Source: Qipengyuania_B sp965214525 (lineage in GTDB: Bacteria > Pseudomonadota > Alphaproteobacteria > Sphingomonadales > Sphingomonadaceae). Taken from it: 64,000 nucleotides of DNA. This document shows, piece after piece, positions 17,405-25,385 of the stretch. The position numbers and the translations under genes are program-made. The notes under the pieces were generated by a model. That model did not search any database. It was not told the origin of the DNA and saw only the letters and a program-made list of their open reading frames with translations. The DNA lies in the NCBI GenBank assembly GCA_965214525.1, contig OZ243959.1, positions 2,418,001-2,482,000 on the forward strand, given 5' to 3'. The first letter of the stretch is position 1, and each line of letters opens with the position of its first letter.

Positions 17405-18238
17405 ATGGCGGCACGGGCCTATTGGAAGGGACAGATTAGGCTGGCGCTGGTGTCGATCCCGATCGAGCTATATTCGGCAAGCAAAACCGGGGCCAATATC
17501 TCGTTCAACCAGATCCACGAACCTTCGGGCAAGCGGGTGTCTTACGAAAAGGTCGTGCCTGGTATCGGGCCTGTTGATCGTGACGAGATCATCCGCGGGT
17601 TCGAAGTGTCGAAAGGCAATTACGTGCTGCTGGCCGACGAGGAGATCGAAGCGGTCAAGCTGGACAGCAAGAAAACGCTGGAGCTCGTGCAGTTCGTCGA
17701 TGCGTGCGAGATCGATCCGCTGTATTTCGAAAAGCCTTATTACGTCGTTCCGGCCGAGCAACTGGCCGAGGAAGCGTTTATTGTGTTGCGCGACGCCTTG
17801 CGCGCCAAGGGCAAGGTCGCGTTGGGCCAGCTCGCCGTGCGCGGATCAGAGAAGCTGGTGGCGATAAAGCCGTGCGGCAACGGATTGCTGCTCGAAACGC
17901 TGCGCTATGCTGATGAGGTGCGCAAGGGGCAGGAATTCTTCCATGACATCAGCGACGACAAGCCGCAAAAGGACTTGCTCGATCTTGCCGGAACCCTGAT
18001 CGATCAGAAAAGCGCGCCGTTCGATGCGAGCGAATACAAGGATCGCTATGTCGATGCGTTGCGTGGCTTGATAGACAAGAAAGCCAAGGCGAAGGGCGGC
18101 AAGATGGTGATCGATGTTGCCGACGACAAGTCCGATGGCGGGTCCAACGTGATCGACCTTATGGCTGCGCTTAAAAAATCCGTCGGTGACAAACCGGCGC
18201 CCAGGAAGGCCACGCCGCGTAAGAAGAAAAGCGCCTGA
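17405..18238 (+). CDS. ku: Ku protein (non-homologous end joining)
   Basis: 277 residues forming the bacterial Ku core: it begins R-A-Y-W-K-G-Q-I-R-L-A-L-V-S-I-P-I, has the central F-V-D-A-C-E-I-D-P-L-Y-F strand and ends in a lysine-rich tail (P-R-K-K-K-K-like). Ku homodimers thread on DNA double-strand ends and recruit LigD. The ATG at 17405 has an excellent ribosome site (AAAGGAGG, about 7 bases upstream); an upstream in-frame ATG at 17369 would skip it. The stop is three bases before the ligD start, so the two form an operon. Confidence 0.95.
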   Translation: MAARAYWKGQIRLALVSIPIELYSASKTGANISFNQIHEPSGKRVSYEKVVPGIGPVDRDEIIRGFEVSKGNYVLLADEEIEAVKLDSKKTLELVQFVDACEIDPLYFEKPYYVVPAEQLAEEAFIVLRDALRAKGKVALGQLAVRGSEKLVAIKPCGNGLLLETLRYADEVRKGQEFFHDISDDKPQKDLLDLAGTLIDQKSAPFDASEYKDRYVDALRGLIDKKAKAKGGKMVIDVADDKSDGGSNVIDLMAALKKSVGDKPAPRKATPRKKKSA

Positions 18239-18241
18239 TAC

Positions 18242-20791
18242 ATGGCGAAGAGCCCCCCCGAACTGCTCGACGAATACAACCGCAAGCGCGATTTTGCGAA
18301 GACGGCGGAACCCGCAGGCGAACTCGCTTCAAGCGGTTCCGGCAACATTTTCATCGTTCAGAAGCACGAAGCGACCCGGCTGCATTACGATTTCCGTATC
18401 GAAGCGGACGGGGTGTTGAAGAGTTGGGCGGTTACCAAAGGACCATCGCCCGATCCCGATATCAAACGATTGGCTGTGCGTACCGAAGACCACCCGATGT
18501 CCTATGCCCAGTTCGAAGGCGTCATTCCCAAAGGCGAATATGGCGGGGGCACGGTCATGCTCTGGGACCGTGGCACCCTGGAAACGGTTCCCGGAAAATC
18601 ATTGAAGGATTTGGAGAAGGGCCATCTTCACTTCACGCTTCACGGCGAGCGGATGAAGGGCGAATGGCTGTTGATAAGGCTGAAGAGGAAGCCGGGAGAA
18701 AAGCGGGAAAACTGGTTGCTGCGCAAGTTGCAGGATGCGTTTGCGGACAAGGGCGATGCGCTGGTTGAGCGGGAATTGACCAGCGTATTGACTGGTCGGT
18801 CGATGGCGGAAATTGCCGCCGACAAGAAGGGCGAATTCTCGCTGCAAGACAAGAAAGGCAAGGATTTCAAGGCGCAAATGGAGGCCGCCGCCAAGCGCAA
18901 CAAAAGCGCGTCCAAACGCGGGAAGACAGCGGTAAAAGGCAGCAAAGGCGCTAGGACCCGCGCCAAGCTACCCGGTTTCGCCAAACCCCAGCTCGCAACT
19001 CTGGTGGACGAGGTGCCCACCGGCAACAATTGGCTGCACGAGATCAAGTTCGACGGCTATCGCGCAATGATCGCGGCGAAGGGGGACGAGGTTAAAGTCT
19101 TCACCCGCTCCGGCAAGGACTGGACCGGCAAGTTCGCGCCGCTGGTCGAGGCCATCGCCGGTCTCGACCTTCCCGACTGCCTTATCGATGGCGAGATCGT
19201 CGCGTTCGATGCGAAAGGCAATCCCGATTTCTCGACTCTGCAAAGCGTTCTGAAGCGTGGGCATGGCAGTCAGGGCAAGAACGACCGGCTGGCCCTGTTC
19301 GCTTTTGATCTATTGTCCGTTTCCGGCGAAGACCTGAGCAAACTGCCGAACATTGAGCGCAAGGAGAGACTGGAGGCGTTGCTGACAAATGTCGACCCGC
19401 CCATCCATGTCGCCGACCATGTGATCGGCGCGGGCGAGAAGCTGTTCGATAAAATGTGCAAGGCGGGACAGGAAGGCATAATCTCCAAGAAGATCGACGC
19501 GCCCTATCGCCATGCGCGGAGCAAAGCCTGGCTCAAGGTGAAATGTACGCGCCGCCAGGAATTCGTCGTCATCGGCTGGAAGAAATCATCCGCCAAGGGG
19601 CGGGCGTTCTCCTCCCTGCTCCTCGCTCAGCATCAAAAGGGTGAACTGGTCTATAAAGGCAATGTCGGCACCGGCTTCACCCAGGAAGCGATGGCCGATC
19701 TCGCCGCGAAAATGAAGCGGCTGGAGCGCAAGACGCCGCCTGCCGAGGTCGATAAAGCCTCCAGCCGGAACGTCACCTGGCTCACTCCGAAACTGGTCGC
19801 GGAAATCGCCTTTGCCGAATTCACCGCTGATGGGAACGTCCGCCACGGCAGCTACCTGGGTTTGCGCGGCGACAAGGATGCCAAACAGGTCAAGCCGGAA
19901 ACGCCCACACCCAAACCGAAGGACGAGAAGAGCGCCGTCAAGATCAGCAGCCGCGACCGGGTGATCTTCCCCGATAGCGGCGAAACCAAAGGCGATTTGG
20001 CCGATTACTACGCCGCCATCGCGCCCATGATGCTGCCCTTCCTTGCCCGCCGACCGATCAGCCTGGTGCGCTGTCCCCAGGGCAGGGCGAAGAAATGCTT
20101 TTTCCAGAAGCATGATAGCGGCGGTTTCGGCAAATCCGTTTGCCACGTTCCCATCGCGGAGAAGAATGGCGGGACCGAAGACTACCTCTATGTCGAGGAC
20201 GCAACCGGCCTGCTGCAATGCGTGCAGATGGGTACGATCGAGCTGCATGGCTGGCTGTCGCGCACCGGCGATGTCGAGGCGCCCGACAAGCTGGTGTTCG
20301 ACCTCGACCCGGACGAAGGGCTGGACTTCGGCGACGTCAAGCAGGCGGCGCGCAATATCCGCAAGCAACTCGCCGATCTCGGTCTTACCAGCTTCGCCAT
20401 GCTGTCGGGCGGAAAGGGCGTCCACGTCATTGCGCCCCTACTGACCGGACATGACTGGCCGACGCACAAGGACTTCGCCCGCCGCTTTGCCGAGGCTTTG
20501 AGCATGGCGGAGCCGGACCGCTTCACCGCTACGATGAGCAAGGCGAAGCGCAAGGGGAAGATCTTCATCGACTGGCTGCGCAACCAGCGCGGCGCGACTT
20601 CGGTCCTGCCCTATTCGGCCCGCGCGAGGAGCGGCGCGCCGGTCGCCGCGCCGATCGCCTGGAACGAGTTGAAGGGGCTGGAAGACGCCGCGCACTACTC
20701 GATTGGCGATGCCAACACGCTGATCGACCGGGCGGGATCGAAATCGCTTTCCGGCTGGGGTTTTGCGGAACAGGAACTGCCTGGGATTTGA
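18242..20791 (+). CDS. ligD: DNA ligase D (phosphoesterase-ligase-polymerase)
   Basis: An 849-residue multidomain enzyme for end joining. Order: 3'-phosphoesterase (about 30-150, with R-L-H-Y-D-F-R), a basic Lys/Ala linker (about 215-245), ATP-dependent ligase (about 250-540, nucleotidyl-transfer Lys269 in E-I-K-F-D-G-Y-R, and D-G-E-I-V), and a primase-type polymerase (about 570-840, with F-D-L-D-P and S-G-G-K-G-V-H-V). All three catalytic modules appear intact. The order PE-Lig-Pol is common in proteobacteria and differs from the mycobacterial Pol-PE-Lig. It acts with the adjacent Ku. Confidence 0.95.
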   Translation: MAKSPPELLDEYNRKRDFAKTAEPAGELASSGSGNIFIVQKHEATRLHYDFRIEADGVLKSWAVTKGPSPDPDIKRLAVRTEDHPMSYAQFEGVIPKGEYGGGTVMLWDRGTLETVPGKSLKDLEKGHLHFTLHGERMKGEWLLIRLKRKPGEKRENWLLRKLQDAFADKGDALVERELTSVLTGRSMAEIAADKKGEFSLQDKKGKDFKAQMEAAAKRNKSASKRGKTAVKGSKGARTRAKLPGFAKPQLATLVDEVPTGNNWLHEIKFDGYRAMIAAKGDEVKVFTRSGKDWTGKFAPLVEAIAGLDLPDCLIDGEIVAFDAKGNPDFSTLQSVLKRGHGSQGKNDRLALFAFDLLSVSGEDLSKLPNIERKERLEALLTNVDPPIHVADHVIGAGEKLFDKMCKAGQEGIISKKIDAPYRHARSKAWLKVKCTRRQEFVVIGWKKSSAKGRAFSSLLLAQHQKGELVYKGNVGTGFTQEAMADLAAKMKRLERKTPPAEVDKASSRNVTWLTPKLVAEIAFAEFTADGNVRHGSYLGLRGDKDAKQVKPETPTPKPKDEKSAVKISSRDRVIFPDSGETKGDLADYYAAIAPMMLPFLARRPISLVRCPQGRAKKCFFQKHDSGGFGKSVCHVPIAEKNGGTEDYLYVEDATGLLQCVQMGTIELHGWLSRTGDVEAPDKLVFDLDPDEGLDFGDVKQAARNIRKQLADLGLTSFAMLSGGKGVHVIAPLLTGHDWPTHKDFARRFAEALSMAEPDRFTATMSKAKRKGKIFIDWLRNQRGATSVLPYSARARSGAPVAAPIAWNELKGLEDAAHYSIGDANTLIDRAGSKSLSGWGFAEQELPGI

Positions 20792-20830
20792 GCGATATGC
20801 AATGACCGTTTACGACCCGAGTTTCGAATA

Positions 20831-21265
20831 TTAAGTCAGTCGGAAGCTATGCATGATAGTTGCCGTTGACTCGATCTCAGCTACTTCAATAACCGAACGG
20901 TAAAGAGCGTTTGCAGCAGCGTTATCCGGCTCGGTCAGAACCCAAGCCTCAGTACATCCAAGCGTTTTACCATGATCAAGCATGATCGAAAGCAGGCGCT
21001 TCGCTATACCCCTCCTTTGCCACGCCGGTGAGACTCCAATCTCGTTTATCCACAGTTCGCGGGGCTTATCGGGATGAAAGTAGTCAACCGCCGAAATAAA
21101 ACCGACAAGCAACTCTTCGTGGATTGCAACTGTTATGTGGTGCCGCTCATCTTCTAAGAAAAAGCGAAGGGAGTTCGTCGAAATCTTACTGTCGAACACA
21201 TCTTTCGCGATCTTGTCGAATAAGAACGTATCTTTGGACGAAACAAGGCGATATTCGATTGTCAT
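20831..21265 (-). CDS. GNAT family N-acetyltransferase
   Basis: 144 residues with the GNAT fold: strand-rich start, W-I-N-E-I-G-V-S-P (beta-4), the acetyl-CoA pyrophosphate loop Q-R-R-G-I-A-K-R-L-L (about 85-94) and a late N-A-A-A-N-A-L-Y. It most resembles the aminoglycoside 3-N-acetyltransferase-I-like subgroup in layout, but the substrate is not determinable and antibiotic resistance should not be assumed. Codons are somewhat more A/T-ending than those of neighbours. ATG at 21265 gives a normal length; an earlier in-frame ATG at 21289 is possible. It converges with ligD. Confidence 0.75.
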   Translation of the reverse strand: MTIEYRLVSSKDTFLFDKIAKDVFDSKISTNSLRFFLEDERHHITVAIHEELLVGFISAVDYFHPDKPRELWINEIGVSPAWQRRGIAKRLLSIMLDHGKTLGCTEAWVLTEPDNAAANALYRSVIEVAEIESTATIMHSFRLT

Positions 21266-21349
21266 GCCTTTGCGTAGGATAAAGCACATCCGACGTCAGC
21301 TATCCTGATTTTCAGACTAAAAGCAGACAAGCGTTCGTCCAACCAGAAC

Positions 21350-21952
21350 TCACCCCGCCAGTTTCGCCGCCGTCGTCGCGACCTTCTCGCCAAGGTAGCG
21401 CGCTCCGGCGAGTTCGACTTCGCTTGGGCTTCGAGAGCCATCGCCGCCTGCGATCGTGGTCGGGCCGTAAGGCGTGCCACCCTTGACCTCGTCGTGGCCG
21501 AGCAGCCCCTGGAAGCCGTAATCGAGGCCTACGATCGTCATGCCCATGTGCAGGAGGTTCGTGAGGATCGAGAACAGCGTGGTTTCCTGGCCGCCATGCT
21601 GGCTGGCGGTGGAGGTGAAGCCTGCGCCAACCTTGCCGACCAGAGCGCCCGACTGCCACAGCCCTCCAGTGGTGTCCCAGAATGCACACATCTGGCTCGA
21701 CATGCGACCATACCTTGTCGGTGTGCCAACAATAATTGCATCATATTTGGTGAGCGTGTCCGGCCCTTCGATAACCGGATGATCGTGGTTAGCCGAGAAG
21801 CCCGCCCGTTTCACAACCTCGGGTGGGGCTGTCTCGGCGACGCGGCGGATGTCTGCCTGCGCGCCTGCCTCCAGCACGCCGGACGCTACGGCTTCAGCCA
21901 TCGCGGCGGTATGTCCATACGACGAGTAGTAAAGAACGAGAATGCTGCTCAC
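21350..21952 (-). CDS. wrbA: NAD(P)H:quinone oxidoreductase WrbA
   Basis: A 200-residue flavodoxin-like protein that reduces quinones by two electrons using NAD(P)H and FMN, limiting redox cycling. FMN-phosphate loop Y-Y-S-S-Y-G-H-T (residues 8-15), G-T-P-T-R-Y-G near residue 77, the W-rich W-D-T-T-G-G-L-W, S-T-A-S-Q-H-G-G-Q-E-T and the late G-G-T-P-Y-G-P-T are all diagnostic for WrbA. Length is normal. It is followed at 84 bases by the GNAT gene on the same strand and is divergent from the large TonB receptor. Confidence 0.95.
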   Translation of the reverse strand: MSSILVLYYSSYGHTAAMAEAVASGVLEAGAQADIRRVAETAPPEVVKRAGFSANHDHPVIEGPDTLTKYDAIIVGTPTRYGRMSSQMCAFWDTTGGLWQSGALVGKVGAGFTSTASQHGGQETTLFSILTNLLHMGMTIVGLDYGFQGLLGHDEVKGGTPYGPTTIAGGDGSRSPSEVELAGARYLGEKVATTAAKLAG

Positions 21953-22278
21953 TATAATGATCCTTCAAGAAGTTGGCACCGGGGCACTGTGATAGGAAAG
22001 CGCGAGCTGCCTTATTTATCCTAGAAAGACGCGTGGTTGGGCGTGGCAAGCCTGCAACGGTGACGCACATATCGTGCTGTCCCTCTTGCCAGAATTCCTT
22101 TCCACCCGCATGAATTGGGGTGGGAAGAGGCATGACGCGATCGTTGCGGAACAGCGCGATCCAATGACCGGGATAGGCATACTTATCCCAGGAAGCGTGT
22201 TTGGGTCACGATCGGATAGCGATCGGTCCGTCAGCTCGAGCCCTTGTCGATTGGGAAGTTTGCTTGAGGAATTCGCGC
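21953..22278. other. divergent intergenic region between wrbA and a TonB receptor gene
   Basis: 326 bases with no convincing gene. It should hold promoters for both flanking genes. A TTGAGGA ribosome site lies just before the receptor start. I could not pick out a clear Fur-, Zur- or sigma-70-type element by eye. Confidence 0.4.
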
Positions 22279-25257
22279 ATGAAGAACGGGCTTTTGGTTT
22301 CCGCCGCTACACGAACGATCGCTACGGCAATGTTGCTCGCGCCAGTTGCGGCTTTCGCGCAGGAAGAAGCCGATCAGGCAGGTGCGACCAACGATGTCGA
22401 AGCTCGTGAAATCGTCGTCACAGGATCCCTGATCCGCGGTACTCCCGAAGATGCAGCCTTGCCGGTCGATGTCTTCAATGCCGACGAATTGCTGAAATCC
22501 GGCGTCGATTCCCCGCTCGAGTTCATCAAGGAGCTGCCATCCGTCGGCGCGACACTGGGCGATACCAATCAGTTTGCCACGACCGCGCAAGCCTTGCAGG
22601 GCGTCGGATCGTTGAACCTGCGCGGCCTTGGCCCGACCCGGACGCTGGTGCTGTTGAACGGTTCGCGCACGCTGCTGACGCCGGGTGAAGGTTTTGCAGA
22701 CACCAATCTCGTTCCATTGTTCGCGTTGGACCGGATCGAACTGCTGAAGGACGGCGCAGCCGCAACCTATGGTTCCGACGCCATTGGCGGTGTCGCGAAC
22801 TTCATCACCAAGACGAACTTTTCCGGGCTGGAACTGCAGGGCGATTACACCTTCGTCGACGGGTCGGACGGCAATTATTCCATCAGCGGCCTGGCAGGCT
22901 TTGACTTAGATAACGGCGTCAACATCATGGTTGGCGCGGGTTGGCAGCATCGGTCCGAACTGGGCACGCCCCAGCGCGATTATACGGCGTTGCCTTACGC
23001 GGTGAACCCGTCCGCCTATTCGGCGCTCGCCACGCCGGGCCTGTTTGCCGTGACCTATCTGGGCGACAATCCTGCGACCGAACCGGTCGAACCTGTGACG
23101 ACATTGGTCCGCCGCGACGTCGGGTGCGAGGAGCTGGGCGGGGCCATTGCGATCGGCCGCTGCTATTTTACCTTCGTTCCATTCGACAATATCACCGAGG
23201 ATGAAGACCGGTATCAGGTCTATGCCCAAGTGATTGCGCCGGTATCAGACCGGACCGAAATCACGGTCACTGGCTTGTATTCCAAGAGCGACCTCGATTC
23301 GATCAATTACTCGCCCGCATTCCCGCCCACCCAGGGGCCGCGCGGATCGGGTTTCGTCAGCGCTTTCACGACATCCCCGCTCAATCCGGGACTGCCTGCG
23401 TTCCTCGATCAAGTCGGCCTGCCACAAAGCAGCGCGACGAGGCCTATCGTCGCCGTTACGAACGTGCTGTACCGCCCGTTTGGCTATCTCGGCAATCCGC
23501 TGGACGAAGACGCCTCACGCGGAGCGGGCACGGGCTTTGCCAACAATGATGGCTACCGCTTCACCGTCGATCTCGCGCATGAATTGACCGATAATCTCAA
23601 CATCGATGCCGGGGTCACCTTCTGGGACAGCAATCGCCGTCGCGCAGCACCGGGCATCGTCGGAACGCGCCTTCAGAATGCGTTGAACGGGCTCGGCGGC
23701 GCGAATTGCACGGGCACGACGCCAGGAGCCAATGGCTGCCAGTTCTTCAATCCGTTCGCCAATGCCGGCGCAGGCAATCCTACGCTTGGGCTGACCAACC
23801 CGTTCTTCGTGCCGGGCAATGAAAACTCCGCGGAACTGGTTAGCTTCCTGCAAGTGCCAAACGGTGTCGTGCAGGACGAGCAACAAGTGGTCGTCGACTT
23901 CGTGCTGAGTGGCGGATCGGGTTTCGAACTGCCGGGTGGCGAAGTGCTGTTCGCCGTAGGCGCGCAGTATCGCCAGAACGATTTCGCGTCGCGGCCCATC
24001 AACAACATCTCCAACGCCAATCTGAACCCGTGTTTCCGCGAAGGCGACTTCAGCTGCGTTGGAACGGTGACGGAAGGCGTGGGTCCGTTCATATTCTTGG
24101 GTGTGAACCAGCCATTGAGCGTCGAACAAAGCGTCTATGCCCTGTTTGGCGAAGTCAACCTGCCGGTCACCGATTGGATCGAGGCGCAAGGCGCGATCCG
24201 GTTCGAGGATTATGGCGGCTCCGTCGGCTCGACCATCAACCCCAAAGGATCGGTCCGCGCGGAAGTGCTTGATTTCCTGACCTTGCGTGGTTCGGTGGGT
24301 ACGACGTTCCGCGGCCCGCTGGCGCTCGATGTCGCGCCCGATACGCGCACGGCTCTGCAAGGCTTCTCCGCGGCGGGCGGCAATTTCAAGTCGCTCGATA
24401 TCGTCGGCAACCCTGATGTCGGGCCTGAAACCGCGTTCACCTACAATGTCGGCGCCATTCTCGACACCGGCAACTTCACCTTGAGCGTTGACTATTTCTC
24501 CATCGATCTGGAGGATCGGATCACCACGACGCCGGGCGATGCCATCGCCAGCCTGGTGGCGAACGGACAGACCAACGGATTGCTACCGGTGAATTGTTCC
24601 AGCCCCCTCGCCGGCCTGATCACTTTCAGCAATGATCAGTGCGTGCAGGGAGTCACGACCGGGCTCGACATAGCGCGCGTGCGCACGGATATCGTGAATG
24701 GCCCAGACCTGAAGGTGACGGGCCTCGACTTCGCGACCAATCTCGACATCCCGTTCGGCGCAGCGTTGTTCTCGATCGGCGGCAATGCGACCTGGAACCT
24801 TTCCTACGAATTCGATGCATTCGAGGTGAACGGTATTATCGTGCAGCAAGGATATGACGCGGTTGGGTTCGGCAACTACTTCCGCGATCCCAACACGATC
24901 CCGGAATGGCGCGCCAATGGCTATGCCAATTTGAACGTCGGTGGCCTGAACGCCCGTTACACGGTGAACTACATTGACGGCGTCACGGATGATCGTTGCG
25001 TCGACCGCGATCCGTGCTTCTTCACGGCGGATGGCCAGGGCACGAATTTCGGAGCGGAAAGCGGATCGTACATGCAGCACGACTTCAACCTGACCTACGA
25101 CTTCGTGGTTGGGCCGACGGACTTGACGTTGCAGGCCGGGGTGCAGAACATCTTCGACGAAGAACCGGCAGAAGCGCAATTGCCGCTGGGCTTTAATCCG
25201 TTCATCGGCAATGCGATCGGCCGCAATTACCGCGTTGGCCTTCGCGTTAAGATCTAA
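22279..25257 (+). CDS. large TonB-dependent outer-membrane receptor
   Basis: 992 residues. Sec signal with cleavage after A-F-A (about residue 27), TonB box E-I-V-V-T-G-S (about 44-50), and a plug with L-N-L-R-G-L-G-P-T-R-T-L-V-L-L-N-G and I-E-L-L-K-D-G-A-A-A-T-Y-G-S-D-A-I-G-G-V-A. A long barrel ends in N-Y-R-V-G-L-R-V-K-I. Several Cys pairs occur in loops (for example C-T-G ... C-Q and C-F-R-E-G-D-F-S-C), as often seen in sphingomonad and Caulobacter receptors. ATG at 22279 was chosen because the signal peptide starts there and AGGA precedes it. The substrate is unknown. It converges with the alpha-glucan operon, so an oligosaccharide substrate is possible but unproven. Confidence 0.88.
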   Translation: MKNGLLVSAATRTIATAMLLAPVAAFAQEEADQAGATNDVEAREIVVTGSLIRGTPEDAALPVDVFNADELLKSGVDSPLEFIKELPSVGATLGDTNQFATTAQALQGVGSLNLRGLGPTRTLVLLNGSRTLLTPGEGFADTNLVPLFALDRIELLKDGAAATYGSDAIGGVANFITKTNFSGLELQGDYTFVDGSDGNYSISGLAGFDLDNGVNIMVGAGWQHRSELGTPQRDYTALPYAVNPSAYSALATPGLFAVTYLGDNPATEPVEPVTTLVRRDVGCEELGGAIAIGRCYFTFVPFDNITEDEDRYQVYAQVIAPVSDRTEITVTGLYSKSDLDSINYSPAFPPTQGPRGSGFVSAFTTSPLNPGLPAFLDQVGLPQSSATRPIVAVTNVLYRPFGYLGNPLDEDASRGAGTGFANNDGYRFTVDLAHELTDNLNIDAGVTFWDSNRRRAAPGIVGTRLQNALNGLGGANCTGTTPGANGCQFFNPFANAGAGNPTLGLTNPFFVPGNENSAELVSFLQVPNGVVQDEQQVVVDFVLSGGSGFELPGGEVLFAVGAQYRQNDFASRPINNISNANLNPCFREGDFSCVGTVTEGVGPFIFLGVNQPLSVEQSVYALFGEVNLPVTDWIEAQGAIRFEDYGGSVGSTINPKGSVRAEVLDFLTLRGSVGTTFRGPLALDVAPDTRTALQGFSAAGGNFKSLDIVGNPDVGPETAFTYNVGAILDTGNFTLSVDYFSIDLEDRITTTPGDAIASLVANGQTNGLLPVNCSSPLAGLITFSNDQCVQGVTTGLDIARVRTDIVNGPDLKVTGLDFATNLDIPFGAALFSIGGNATWNLSYEFDAFEVNGIIVQQGYDAVGFGNYFRDPNTIPEWRANGYANLNVGGLNARYTVNYIDGVTDDRCVDRDPCFFTADGQGTNFGAESGSYMQHDFNLTYDFVVGPTDLTLQAGVQNIFDEEPAEAQLPLGFNPFIGNAIGRNYRVGLRVKI

Positions 25258-25273
25258 CGGCCAACGCACGTGG

Positions 25274-25309
25274 ATGGACGGCGCATGGGGGATGCGCCGT
25301 CCATCTTTT
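25274..25309 (+). terminator. rho-independent terminator after the TonB receptor gene
   Basis: A perfect 13-bp inverted repeat (ATGGACGGCGCAT and its complement) with a 5-base G loop is followed by CTTTT. It lies 17 bases past the receptor stop. On the minus strand there is no T-run after the stem, so it should act only on the receptor transcript. Confidence 0.9.
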
Positions 25310-25385
25310 CATACAGGTCCCGCAGTTGCGAGCGTGAGCAAGTTCTTGTTGGTTCGTTGATCCGATTTGCGGTGACCCCCAAGCG

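Noticed and set aside
20831..21265. Aminoglycoside resistance gene
   Set aside because: The GNAT fold is clear, but the family is too broad and no substrate-specific residues can be assigned by eye.
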